A DNA stretch of 64,000 bases, from positions 157,523 through 221,522 of the forward strand of contig NZ_JAKGSD010000006.1 in NCBI RefSeq assembly GCF_021654135.1, in the 5' to 3' direction. The DNA comes from Amycolatopsis tucumanensis (GTDB lineage Bacteria > Actinomycetota > Actinomycetes > Mycobacteriales > Pseudonocardiaceae). A program made the translations under genes and the position numbers. Shown one piece after another: positions 40,956-49,150 of the stretch; positions within the stretch are counted from its first letter, which is position 1, and the number at the start of each line of letters is the position of its first letter. The notes beneath the pieces were generated by a model. The model did no database searches. It was not told the origin of the DNA and saw only the letters and a list, made by a program, of their open reading frames with translations.

Positions 40956-42331
40956 CGGGCCACCCGCTTCCGCAACCCGGACGCGCTGATCACGGCGGCC
41001 ACCGCGGCGGCCGCGATCGGCACCACCAGCGCGGACCGGTAGCCGTCGACCCCGCCGCTCGCCCCGGTGAGCACCGCCGTGCACGCCGCGAGCCCGAGCG
41101 CGGCGCCGAACTGGAAGGCGGTGTACAGCAGCCCGCCGGCCAGCCCCTGCTCGTGCTCGGCGACCCCGTCGGTGGCGACGATCGTCAGCGGGCCGTAGGC
41201 GAGCGCGAACGCCACCCCGAGCACGATCATCGTCGGGAACATCGCCAGGTAGACGGTGTCCGTGGAGATCGGCAGGAACAGGGCGTAGGACACCACGGCG
41301 AGCACGAGACCGGCCACGATGACCTTCGCGTTGCCGAACCGCTCGACCAAGCGCGGGGTCAGGGTCGGCGCGAGCACGGCGTCCGCGCCGATCGCCAGCA
41401 TCGCGAGGCTGGTCTCCAGCGCACTCCACCCACGCAGCTCCTGCAGGTACAGCACGGCGATGAACTGGAACCCGAAGAAGGCCGCGGCGAACAGCAGACC
41501 CGCCAGGTTCGCGCGCACCAGCGCCCCGGACCGGAGCAGCCCCAGCCGGATCAGCGGCGCCGCGGACCGGCGCTCGACCAGGACGAACAGGGCCGCGAGC
41601 ACGAGCCCGGCGGCGATGGTCGCGGTGGTCCAGCCCGCGGCGGAGTGCGCCGAGCGCTCGACACCCAGCACCAGCAGCACGATGGCGGCCGTGACGGTCA
41701 CCGCGCCGAGCACGTCGACCCGCCGGTCCCGGGTGCGCTCCTGGGGAGTGGCGGGAATCAACGCGGCCCCCAGCAGCAGGATGACCAGCGCGAGGGCGGC
41801 GGGCACGAACAGCACCAGCCGCCAGTTCACGGCACTGAGCAGCCCGCCGAGCACCAGGCCGAGCGAGAAACCGCCCGCGGCCGTCCCGGAGTAGACCAGC
41901 AGCGCCCGGTTGCGCTGCGGGCCCTCCTCGAAGCCGGTGGTGATGATCGACAGTCCGGCCGGGGTCATCACCGCGGCGGCGACACCCGCGACGAACCGCG
42001 CGACGATGAGCAGCCAGCCCTCCCCGGCGAGCCCGCCGACGGCGGAGACGACCAGGAACACGGCGAGCCAGACCAGGAACATCCGGCGCCTGCCGAACAG
42101 GTCCGCGGCCCGGCCGCCGGCGAGCATGAACCCGCCGTAGCCGAGCACGTAGGCGCTGACCACCCACTGCAGCTCGCCGGTGGACAGGCCGAGATCGGCG
42201 CGGATGGCGGGCAGCGCGACGTTCAGCATCGCGACGTCGATGCCCTCCAGGAAGATCGCGCCGCACAGGACGAACAGCGTTCCCCAGGTTCGTGGAGTGA
42301 AGCGCGGTGGCGCTCCGGCGGTGGTGGACAC
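40952..42331 (-). CDS. MFS drug-exporter-type permease (DHA2, 14-TM)
   Basis: 459 residues from a GTG at 42331, preceded by GGAGCGGATC; a TTG at 42346 is also possible. The N-terminus has FLEGIDVAMLNVALPAIRADLG, the classic D-x-x-x-x-N-V-A-L-P motif of DHA2 exporters, followed by LQWVVSAYVLGYGGFMLAGGRAADLFGRRRM. About 14 hydrophobic segments are present. It is divergent from an HxlR regulator gene and overlaps a flavoprotein gene. This is a typical substrate-inducible efflux locus; the substrate is unknown. Confidence 0.88.
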   Translation of the reverse strand: MSTTAGAPPRFTPRTWGTLFVLCGAIFLEGIDVAMLNVALPAIRADLGLSTGELQWVVSAYVLGYGGFMLAGGRAADLFGRRRMFLVWLAVFLVVSAVGGLAGEGWLLIVARFVAGVAAAVMTPAGLSIITTGFEEGPQRNRALLVYSGTAAGGFSLGLVLGGLLSAVNWRLVLFVPAALALVILLLGAALIPATPQERTRDRRVDVLGAVTVTAAIVLLVLGVERSAHSAAGWTTATIAAGLVLAALFVLVERRSAAPLIRLGLLRSGALVRANLAGLLFAAAFFGFQFIAVLYLQELRGWSALETSLAMLAIGADAVLAPTLTPRLVERFGNAKVIVAGLVLAVVSYALFLPISTDTVYLAMFPTMIVLGVAFALAYGPLTIVATDGVAEHEQGLAGGLLYTAFQFGAALGLAACTAVLTGASGGVDGYRSALVVPIAAAAVAAVISASGLRKRVAR

Positions 42332-42356
42332 GAGATCCGCTCCCAAGGTTTCGATT

Positions 42357-42381
42357 GGTAACAGACGAATCTTGTGTGACC
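42357..42381. promoter_or_regulatory. Candidate HxlR operator
   Basis: GGTAACA (42357-42363), 11-base spacer, TGTGACC (42375-42381): six of seven positions are symmetric. It lies in the 60-base divergent promoter of the MFS and HxlR genes. Confidence 0.4.
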
Positions 42382-42391
42382 ATGGACAACT

Positions 42392-42853
42392 GTGGAAGAC
42401 GGCACTTCAAAGGCACTCGGTTACTGCACGGGAACCGAGGACGACGAGGTCATCCAGTGGGACACCCGCGCGGACTGCGACGTCCGGCGCATCCTCGACC
42501 GGATCGCGGACAAGTGGTCCCTGCTCGTGATCGCGCTGCTCGACCGCCGGACGATGCGGTTCTCCGAGCTGCGGCGGGCGATCGACGGGGTCAGCCAGCG
42601 GATGCTCACCGTGACGCTGCGGCACCTGGAGCGGGACGGGATCATCAGCCGGACGGTCTACCCGGTGGTGCCGCCGCGCGTCGACTACGAGCTGACCCCG
42701 CTGGGCATTTCGCTGCACCAGGTCATCAAGTCGCTGGTGACGTGGACCGAGGAGCACCAGCGGGAGATCGCCGCGGCGCACGAGGCCTACGACCGGCGGG
42801 TCGCCGAGGAGGAGCGGGAACTGCTTCAGTCCACGGCGCGGCTGAGCAGGTAG
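42392..42853 (+). CDS. HxlR-family winged-helix regulator
   Basis: 153 residues, HxlR/YodB type. The core CDVRRILDRIADKWSLLVI carries the conserved cysteine (Cys29) used by some members for electrophile sensing. MRFSELRRAIDGVSQRMLTVTLRHLERDGII is the recognition helix and wing region, followed by PPRVDYELTPLG. The GTG at 42392 is the likely start. It is divergent from the MFS/flavoprotein operon, which it probably represses until a reactive compound is sensed. The 3' end overlaps the convergent ATPase gene by 28 bases. Confidence 0.88.
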   Translation: MEDGTSKALGYCTGTEDDEVIQWDTRADCDVRRILDRIADKWSLLVIALLDRRTMRFSELRRAIDGVSQRMLTVTLRHLERDGIISRTVYPVVPPRVDYELTPLGISLHQVIKSLVTWTEEHQREIAAAHEAYDRRVAEEERELLQSTARLSR

Positions 42854-44022
42854 TGCCCGAAGTGCGGCACGGTGAAGGCGATGTGCCCGCGCTCCGCGGA
42901 GTACACCAGCCCCTTCTTCATCAGCGAGTCCCGCGCCGGGGACAGTGACGAGGGCTTGCGGCCAAGGTAGACCGCCACGTCGGAGGTGCCTGCGCTCTCG
43001 TCCCGGCCCTGGGTCAGCTCCGCCATCGCCCGCAGGTACTCGCGCTCGGCGGGCGTGGCGCGTTCGTAGCGGGAGCCGAAGAAGCCGACCGCCAGTTCCT
43101 GCTCGGCCTCCGGCGCGGCGACCTGCACGTCCTGCACCGTGATCGGGTCGTCCGGCGCCGCGTCCCAGGCCGCTTTCGCGTAGGCCTGGATGAAGTACGG
43201 GTATCCGCCGGAGGCGTCGAACAACGCGTCCAGCGCCTCGGGCTCGATGCCGGCGTCCTCCCGCTCGATCGGCGCCAGCACGGCCCGGTCGGCCTCTTCC
43301 CGGTTCAGCCGGTCGATGCGCACGTACCGGAACAGCCGCTCCGAGTAGGACTTCGACGCCGACAGCACCGCGGGCACGTGCGGCAGCCCCGCCCCGACCA
43401 CCACCAGCGGCGCGCCCGACTGGGACAGCTCGTGGCACGCCGTGCACAACGCCGACACATCGTCCGGCTGCAGGTCCTGGATCTCGTCGATCAGCAGCGC
43501 CACGCCGGTGCCGACGTCCGCGGCCAGCTCGGCGACGTCGGTGAACAGCTCGACCAGGTCGATCTCGATGTCACCGGAGTCGGCGCGGCCCTGCGCGGCG
43601 GGCACGTCGATGCCCGGCTGCCACCGGTCCCGCAGCTTCGCGTCCGCCTTGTTCGACCGCAGGGCGAACGCCTTCAGCACGGCGAGGACCTCTTCGACCC
43701 GGTCCGGCGCCCGGTGCCGCACCGCCAGGTCGCGGATCGCGCGGTGCAGCGCCGCCGACAGCGGCCGCCGCAGCTCTGCGTCCGGGCGCGCCTCGATCTT
43801 GCCCGCGCCCCACTTGTGCTTCACGGCCATCGACCGCAGCTCGCCGAGCAGCACGGTCTTGCCGACGCCCCGCAGGCCGGTCAGCACGAGACTGCGTTCC
43901 GGACGGCCACGGGCGACCCGCTGCAGCACCACCTCGAACGCGGTCAGCTCGCGTTCACGGCCCGCCAGCTCCGGCGGCCGCTGTCCCGCGCCCGGCGCGA
44001 ACGGGTTGCGGATCGGGTCCAC
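42826..44022 (-). CDS. AAA-family ATPase, ORC1/Cdc6-like archaeal-type ATPase
   Basis: 398 residues. Walker A GLRGVGKT (49-56) and Walker B LLIDEIQD are clear, with SGAPLVVVGAGLPHVP as sensor 1 and FRYVRIDRLNREEAD beyond. The C-terminus holds a winged-helix-like segment (VAVYLGRKPSSLSPARDSLMKKGLVYSAERGHIAFTVPHF in parts). The layout matches AAA_16/ORC-like ATPases found widely in actinobacteria, often as orphan genes. The role is unknown; replication, signalling (STAND-like) and defence are all conceivable. Its start (GTG at 44022) has no clear ribosome-binding site. Confidence 0.75.
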   Translation of the reverse strand: MDPIRNPFAPGAGQRPPELAGRERELTAFEVVLQRVARGRPERSLVLTGLRGVGKTVLLGELRSMAVKHKWGAGKIEARPDAELRRPLSAALHRAIRDLAVRHRAPDRVEEVLAVLKAFALRSNKADAKLRDRWQPGIDVPAAQGRADSGDIEIDLVELFTDVAELAADVGTGVALLIDEIQDLQPDDVSALCTACHELSQSGAPLVVVGAGLPHVPAVLSASKSYSERLFRYVRIDRLNREEADRAVLAPIEREDAGIEPEALDALFDASGGYPYFIQAYAKAAWDAAPDDPITVQDVQVAAPEAEQELAVGFFGSRYERATPAEREYLRAMAELTQGRDESAGTSDVAVYLGRKPSSLSPARDSLMKKGLVYSAERGHIAFTVPHFGHYLLSRAVD

Positions 44023-44202
44023 TCTGCCAACGTATCGGCGCGTCTAGTGCGACCCCGATATTTGCGGAGATTCCGCTACCGGCGTGTCGCTACCTTTTTA
44101 TAGGGATAACTAGCGTGCGAACTAGAAAACGTTAGGGATGAAGTGACGCGGGAATGGGTAGATCCTCGACGTGACATGTCGCATCCGAGGAAGGCGAGGA
44201 TC

Positions 44203-44760
44203 GTGATCTTGCGTCGACTGGCCCGCCCCATGCTGGCGAGCATCTTCATCTACGGCGGCATCAACGCCCTGAAGCAGGCCGAGGGGCACGCGGAGGCGGC
44301 CAAACCCGTGCTCGACAAGGTCGGCGAGCAGCAGGACAAGCTGCCCGACGCGCTCCCGACCGACCCGGTGAGCCTGGTCAAGATCGACGCGGGGGTGAAG
44401 ATCGCGGCCGGGACCCTGTTCGCGCTCGGCAAGTTCCCGCGGCTGTCCGCGCTGGCGCTGGTCGGCAGCCTGGTGCCGACGACCGTCGCCGGCCACCCGT
44501 TCTGGGAGGCCAAGGACCCGCAGCAGAAGCAGGACCAGCTGATCCACCTGCTCAAGAACGCCGGACTGGCCGGTGGCCTGCTGATCGCGGCCGCCGACAC
44601 CGAGGGCAAGCCGTCGCTGGGCTGGCGCGCCCGCCGCGCCGCCGACAAGGCGAGCAAGCAGGCCCACAAGGCGACCGAGAGGGCGAGCAAGCAGGCGCAC
44701 AAGGCGTCGAAGCAGATCCAGTCGACGGCCGCGTCCGCCCGCGACGTCCTGCCGGTCTAA
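44203..44760 (+). CDS. DoxX-family membrane protein
   Basis: 185 residues from a GTG at 44203, which follows GGAAGGCGAGGA; an upstream in-frame ATG at 44143 is less likely. Four hydrophobic segments are seen, including RPMLASIFIYGGINAL, IAAGTLFALGKFPRLSALALVGSLVPTTVAG and AGLAGGLLIAAAD. DoxX proteins are linked to thiosulfate/quinone or redox membrane functions. The C-terminal tail is unusual: Lys/Ala/Gln-rich repeats (ADKASKQAHKATERASKQAHKASKQ). The 180 bases upstream (44023-44202) include AT-rich sequence with two AACTAG direct repeats, a likely promoter area. Confidence 0.8.
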   Translation: MILRRLARPMLASIFIYGGINALKQAEGHAEAAKPVLDKVGEQQDKLPDALPTDPVSLVKIDAGVKIAAGTLFALGKFPRLSALALVGSLVPTTVAGHPFWEAKDPQQKQDQLIHLLKNAGLAGGLLIAAADTEGKPSLGWRARRAADKASKQAHKATERASKQAHKASKQIQSTAASARDVLPV

Positions 44761-45770
44761 CCGAGCAGGCGGATCACCAGGTCCCGGCGGCTGCGCACGC
44801 CGACCTTGTCGAACACGGCCTTGAGGTGGTCTTGCACGGTGTGCGCGGAGATGTGCAGCCGGTCGCTGATCGCGCGGGTCGGCAGGCCACGCAGGACGAG
44901 CGTGGCGACGTCGGCCTCGCGCGTGGTCAGCCCGTGCGCGGCCAGCACCAGCGGAGCCGCCGCGCGCGCGTCGGCCGGTTCGACCACGACGGCCAGCTGC
45001 CGGGTGCCGGTGAGCCGCGAGGCGTGCAGCGTGAGCCACGAGCCGTCGGCGCCACGCACCCGGACACTCGGCACGGCACTACCGGACCGCAGCGCGGCGG
45101 CGACCGCGTACACCGGCAGGGGCAGCGGAACGCCTGGCGGGAGCAGGGACAACAGGTGCTCGGCGTCGGGGGTGAGCGAGACGAGCCGAAGGTCGTCGGT
45201 CAGCAGCACCACTCCCGGCCGGTGGTCCGCGGCGGCCGGGCCGTCCACGAGAGCCGCGGTGCGGATGGCGTGCGCGAGATGAGGGGCGAGACGGGCGAGC
45301 GCGGTCTTCTCGGTCGCGGTGAAGCCGAGCAGGCCGTCCTCGCGGTGCAGGCAGAGGTAGCCCCAGCAGCGGCCGCCGGTCACGAGCGCCGCACGCATCT
45401 CGTCGCCGAGCCCGAGCGGGCGCATGATCTCGCGGTAGCGCTCGCTGGCCCAGCGGTCCCGCCCGGTGGCGCCGTCCAGGGTGGCGACCGGCCTGCCGGA
45501 GGTGACCAGCCCGGCGAAGGTGTTCACGTCGCCGCCGCCGAACTCGTTGTCCAGGAACAACGGCGCCGCGGTGTCCAGCGGCGGGTCCGGCCAGGCGCCG
45601 GTGAACAGCAGCGTCTCGGGATCGGCGGTCGCGAAGAACGTCGCGTCCGAGGGCACCACGCGGCGCAGGGCCCGCAGCACCTCCCGCCGGACGCCGGTGG
45701 TGTCCAGGCCGCTGTGCGACAGGCGGATCACGTCGTGCTCGGCGCGGACCGCACTGGGCGATCGCCGCAT
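44757..45770 (-). CDS. LuxR-family regulator with GAF-like domain
   Basis: 337 residues. An N-terminal GAF-like region (about 25-175: LLFTGAWPDPPLDT, MRAALVTGGRCWGYLCLHREDGLLGFT) is followed by a PAS-like linker (VLLTDDLRLVSLTPDAEHLL) and a C-terminal LuxR helix-turn-helix (GLTTREADVATLVLRGLPTRAISDRLHIS in parts). Stand-alone regulator of the type frequent in Amycolatopsis. It is divergent from the SnoaL-like gene, so regulation of that gene is plausible. It overlaps the DoxX stop by four bases. Confidence 0.85.
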   Translation of the reverse strand: MRRSPSAVRAEHDVIRLSHSGLDTTGVRREVLRALRRVVPSDATFFATADPETLLFTGAWPDPPLDTAAPLFLDNEFGGGDVNTFAGLVTSGRPVATLDGATGRDRWASERYREIMRPLGLGDEMRAALVTGGRCWGYLCLHREDGLLGFTATEKTALARLAPHLAHAIRTAALVDGPAAADHRPGVVLLTDDLRLVSLTPDAEHLLSLLPPGVPLPLPVYAVAAALRSGSAVPSVRVRGADGSWLTLHASRLTGTRQLAVVVEPADARAAAPLVLAAHGLTTREADVATLVLRGLPTRAISDRLHISAHTVQDHLKAVFDKVGVRSRRDLVIRLLG

Positions 45771-45857
45771 GTGCCCAGTGTGCGCCCCCGCCGTGCCCCG
45801 CGGAAATCCCAGACGCGTGGGATGGTCCCGGGGTCATCGCCGCCGCAGCATCACCGC

Positions 45858-46283
45858 ATGACCACTGACCAGCTCAGCAGCAACAAGCAACTCGTCGAGG
45901 ACTTCATCCAGGACCTGTTCACCAAGGGCGACCTCGGCGCCGTCGACCGCTACCTCGACCCCGCGTTCGTCAACCACGACCCGCCGTTCCCGGGCATCCC
46001 GGACGGGCCCGACGGCATGCGCCAGGCCGCCGCGACGATGCGCCAGGCCATGCCCGACTGGCGCAGCGAAGTCGAGCGGCTCGTCGCCGAAGACGACATC
46101 GTCGTGGAGGTGTTCACCGCCCGCGGCACCCACCAGGGCAAGCTGATGGGCGTGCCGGGCACCGGCCGCACGATCACCCTGCGCGGGATCAACGTCTTCC
46201 GCGTGCAGGGCGATCGCATCGTCGAGCGCTGGGGCAGGCTCGACCAGCTCGGCCTGCTCCAGCAGCTCGGGCTCGTGCCATGA
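45858..46283 (+). CDS. SnoaL-like ester cyclase family protein
   Basis: 141 residues with the NTF2-like alpha+beta barrel of the SnoaL family: LVEDFIQDLFTKGDLGAVDRYLDPAFVNHDPP, then MPDWRSEVERLVAEDDIVVEVFTARGTHQG and GINVFRVQGDRIVERWGRLD (each read in shorter segments). SnoaL proteins are polyketide cyclases, but most stand-alone homologues have unknown roles. No polyketide genes are nearby. It is divergent from the LuxR-GAF regulator. Confidence 0.85.
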   Translation: MTTDQLSSNKQLVEDFIQDLFTKGDLGAVDRYLDPAFVNHDPPFPGIPDGPDGMRQAAATMRQAMPDWRSEVERLVAEDDIVVEVFTARGTHQGKLMGVPGTGRTITLRGINVFRVQGDRIVERWGRLDQLGLLQQLGLVP

Positions 46284-46290
46284 CAATCGG

Positions 46291-46410
46291 CCTGCGTTGC
46301 GGTGCGGGTGGCGGGACCTCGTGAGAGGACGCCCGCCCGTCGCCCACCACCCTCAACCGACGCGCTCCGCGCGGCTGAGCCAACTCAGAACCCGCGGCGG
46401 TGCCGGCTGC
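46291..46410. repeat. Dispersed intergenic repeat, copy 2
   Basis: Carries the blocks of copy 1 (18796-18989): CCTGCGTTGCGGTGCGGGT, the identical GACGCGCTCCGCGCGGCT at 46359-46376 and the identical AACCCGCGGCGGTGCCGGCT within 46389-46410. Its right end forms half of a terminator hairpin. Confidence 0.7.
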
Positions 46411-46436
46411 TGGCCCACAGCAACCGGCACCGCCGC
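46394..46436. terminator. Bidirectional hairpin terminator
   Basis: 13-bp arms (46394-46406 with 46424-46436), extended inside by TGCTG/CAGCA, between the SnoaL-like and thiolase stops. On the plus strand it is followed by TCAAAACC. Confidence 0.75.
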
Positions 46437-46449
46437 TCAAAACCTCTGT

Positions 46450-47721
46450 TCACTTCTCCAGGATCGCCGTGATGCCCTGGCCGCCCGCGGCGCAGATCGA
46501 GATCAGGCCCCGCCCGGAGCCCTTCTCGTGCAGCAGCTTCGCCAGCGTCGCCACGATGCGGCCGCCCGTCGCCGCGAAGGGGTGGCCCGCGGCCAGCGAC
46601 GAGCCGTTCACGTTCAGCTTCGACCGGTCGATCGGCCCGAGCGGCGCGTCCAGCCCCAGCTTCTCCTTGGCGAACGCCGGGCTCTCCCACGCCTTCAACG
46701 TCGCGAGCACCTGGGAGGCGAACGCCTCGTGGATCTCGTAGAAGTCGAAGTCCTGCAGCGTCAGCCCGGCCTTCGCCAGCATCCGCGGCACCGCGTACGC
46801 CGGGGCCATCAGCAGGCCCTCGCCGCCGTGCACGTAGTCCACCGCCGCGGTCTCCGAGAACGTCAGGTACGCCAGGACCGGCAGCTTCCGCGCGGCGGCC
46901 CACTCCTCGGTGGCCAGCAGGACCGTCGACGCGCCGTCGGTCAGCGGGGTCGAGTTGCCCGCGGTCATCGTGCCGTCCGGGCCGCCGAACACCGGCTTGA
47001 GCTTGGCCAGCTTCTCCGCGGTCGAGTCCGGCCGCAGGTTCTGGTCGCGGGACAGGCCGAGGTACGGCGTCACCAGGTCGTCGAAGAACCCGCGCTCGTA
47101 CGCCGCGGCGAGGCGCTGGTGGCTGGTCGCGGCGAGGACGTCCTGCTCCTCGCGCGAGATCTCCCACTCCTTGGCCGTCATCGACGCGTGCTCGCCCATC
47201 GACAGCCCGGTGCGCGGCTCGGCGTTGCGCGGGATCTCCGGCACGATCTGGCCGGGCCGCAGCTTGGTCAGCAGCTTGAGCCGCTGGCCCACGGTCTTCG
47301 CGGAGTTGAGCTGCACCAGGATGCGGCGCAGGTCGTCGTTCACCGCCAGCGGGGCGTCGGAGGTGGTGTCCACGCCGCCGGCGATCGCCGAGTCGATCTG
47401 GCCGAGCGCGATCTTGTTCGCGACGTTGACGATCGCCTGCAACCCGGTGCCGCACGCCATCTGGACGTCCGCGGCCGGGGTCTCCGGCGAGAGCTTGCTG
47501 CCCAGCACGCTCTCCCGGGCCAGGTTGAAGTCCCGCGCGTGCTTGAGCACGGCGCCCGCGGCTACCTCACCGATGCGCTCGCCCTGCAGCGCGAAGCGGC
47601 TCACCAGGCCGTCCAGCGCGGCGGTGAGCATGTCCTGGTTGGACGCGTTGGCGTAGCGGCCGTTCGACCGCGCGAACGGGATGCGGTTGCCGCCGACGAT
47701 GGCGACGCGACGAACGTCCAT
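46450..47721 (-). CDS. Acetyl-CoA acetyltransferase / 3-ketoacyl-CoA thiolase (FadA2-like)
   Basis: 423 residues, thiolase family. It cleaves 3-ketoacyl-CoA with CoA in beta-oxidation, or condenses acetyl-CoA. Acyl-accepting Cys90 is in QMACGTGLQA, the catalytic histidines are in YEIHEAFA and AAGHPFAATGG, and the second cysteine is in SICAAGGQG. ATG at 47721 follows GGGAGGAATTG. It is divergent from a long FabG, the arrangement of Rv0243 (fadA2) and Rv0242c (fabG4) in Mycobacterium tuberculosis. The shared promoter contains an 18-bp palindrome. Confidence 0.9.
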   Translation of the reverse strand: MDVRRVAIVGGNRIPFARSNGRYANASNQDMLTAALDGLVSRFALQGERIGEVAAGAVLKHARDFNLARESVLGSKLSPETPAADVQMACGTGLQAIVNVANKIALGQIDSAIAGGVDTTSDAPLAVNDDLRRILVQLNSAKTVGQRLKLLTKLRPGQIVPEIPRNAEPRTGLSMGEHASMTAKEWEISREEQDVLAATSHQRLAAAYERGFFDDLVTPYLGLSRDQNLRPDSTAEKLAKLKPVFGGPDGTMTAGNSTPLTDGASTVLLATEEWAAARKLPVLAYLTFSETAAVDYVHGGEGLLMAPAYAVPRMLAKAGLTLQDFDFYEIHEAFASQVLATLKAWESPAFAKEKLGLDAPLGPIDRSKLNVNGSSLAAGHPFAATGGRIVATLAKLLHEKGSGRGLISICAAGGQGITAILEK

Positions 47722-47763
47722 CAATTCCTCCCACTGCGGTGGTGAGCCTCGGATGACAGTGTA

Positions 47764-47781
47764 ACCTACTCACGAGTAGGT
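47764..47781. promoter_or_regulatory. 18-bp palindrome, operator candidate for fatty-acid locus
   Basis: ACCTACTC (47764-47771), AC, GAGTAGGT (47774-47781): perfect eight-base arms. It lies 42 bases before the thiolase start and 22 before the FabG start. The TetR gene at 49970-50635 is the likeliest binder (inference). Confidence 0.6.
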
Positions 47782-47803
47782 AAGCTCGGTAAGGAGGCAC
47801 GTG

Positions 47804-49150
47804 ATGGCCGACCGGTATCAGCAGTTCACCAAGACGCCGATCGGGAAGTTCCTGGTGCCCAAGCTCGGGCTGCCCAACCCGCCGGTGCTGCGCCGCTACC
47901 GCCCCGGGCAGCCCGCCCTCGATGGTCCCGCACTTTTCGGCGCCGCGCCCGGTGGGCGGCTCGAAAAGACCGTGCAGAACCAGCTCGCGGCGGCCGGCAT
48001 CACGGTGCTGACCGAGCCCGCGGGCGGCGACCAGCGCTACGGCGGCCTGGTGTTCGACGCCACTGGCATCACCGACCCCGCACAGCTGCGCGAGGTGTAC
48101 CTGTTCTTCCACCCGGTGATCCGCAAGATCGGCTACTGCGGCCGGGTCGTCGTGCTCGGCACCCCGCCGGAGCTGGCTGACGGCCGGGAGCGGATCGCCC
48201 AGCGCGCGCTCGAAGGGTTCGTCCGCTCGGTCGGCAAGGAGCTCAAGCGTGGCGCGACCGCCCAGCTCGTCTACGTCGCGCCCGGCGCCGAGGAGGCCGC
48301 CGAGTCGACGCTGCGGTTCGTGCTGTCGGCCAAGTCGGCGTTCGTGGACGCCCAGGTGATCCGCGTCGGCGCCACCGGCACACCGTCGGTGCCCGCGATC
48401 GAGAACTGGGAGAAGCCGCTCGACGGCAAGGTCGCCCTGGTCACCGGCGCCTCCCGGGGCATCGGCGCGGCGATCGCCGAGGTGCTCGCCCGCGACGGCG
48501 CGCACGTGATCGGCCTGGACATCCCGGCGCAGGGCGGCGAGCTGTCCGAGGTCGCCAACAAGGTCGGCGGCTCCGCGCTGCAGATGGACATCACCGCGGC
48601 GGACGCGCCGGACAAGCTGGCCGCCTACCTCAAGGAGCGGCACGGCGGGGTCGACATCGTCGTGCACAACGCCGGCATCACGCGCGACAAGACCCTCGGC
48701 AACCTCACCGAGGGCGCCTGGGACGCGGTGATCACCGTGAACCTGGCCGCGCAGCTGGCGGTCAACGACAAGCTGCTGAGCGAGAAGGTGCTCCGCGAGA
48801 ACGGCCGCATCATCGGCGTTTCGTCGATCGCCGGCATCGCGGGCAACGTGGGCCAGACCAACTACGGCACCAGCAAGGCCGGCGTGATCGGCATGGTGGC
48901 CGACGGCGCACCGAAGCTCGCCGAGTACGGCGCCACCATCAACGCCGTCGCGCCCGGCTTCATCGAGACGAAGATGACCGCGGCGGTCCCGCTGTTCATC
49001 CGCGAGGCCGGGCGGCGGCTGTCCAGCCTCGGCCAGGGCGGGCTGCCGGTGGACGTCGCCGAGACGATCGCCTGGTATGCCAACCCCGCGTCGGCCGCGG
49101 TGAACGGCAACGTGGTCCGCGTGTGCGGCCAGGCTCTGCTGGGGGCGTGA
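47804..49150 (+). CDS. Long-chain-type 3-oxoacyl-ACP/CoA reductase (high-molecular-weight FabG, FabG4-like)
   Basis: 448 residues, about twice the size of ordinary FabG. Residues 1-200 form the extra N-terminal domain of the high-molecular-weight class. The SDR domain follows with TGASRGIG (214-221), HNAGITRD and the YGTSK catalytic motif. In M. tuberculosis FabG4 reduces 3-oxoacyl-CoA using NADH. The ATG at 47804 follows AAGGAGGC. It is coupled to the MaoC hydratase gene (TGATG overlap), so reductase and hydratase steps are made together. Confidence 0.9.
   Translation: MADRYQQFTKTPIGKFLVPKLGLPNPPVLRRYRPGQPALDGPALFGAAPGGRLEKTVQNQLAAAGITVLTEPAGGDQRYGGLVFDATGITDPAQLREVYLFFHPVIRKIGYCGRVVVLGTPPELADGRERIAQRALEGFVRSVGKELKRGATAQLVYVAPGAEEAAESTLRFVLSAKSAFVDAQVIRVGATGTPSVPAIENWEKPLDGKVALVTGASRGIGAAIAEVLARDGAHVIGLDIPAQGGELSEVANKVGGSALQMDITAADAPDKLAAYLKERHGGVDIVVHNAGITRDKTLGNLTEGAWDAVITVNLAAQLAVNDKLLSEKVLRENGRIIGVSSIAGIAGNVGQTNYGTSKAGVIGMVADGAPKLAEYGATINAVAPGFIETKMTAAVPLFIREAGRRLSSLGQGGLPVDVAETIAWYANPASAAVNGNVVRVCGQALLGA

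Noticed and set aside
45858..46283. Polyketide biosynthesis cluster suggested by a SnoaL-like cyclase
   Set aside because: No PKS, acyltransferase or tailoring genes nearby; stand-alone SnoaL-like genes are common.
46284..46449. Small peptide gene between the SnoaL-like gene and the thiolase
   Set aside because: The region is explained by the dispersed repeat and the terminator hairpin.
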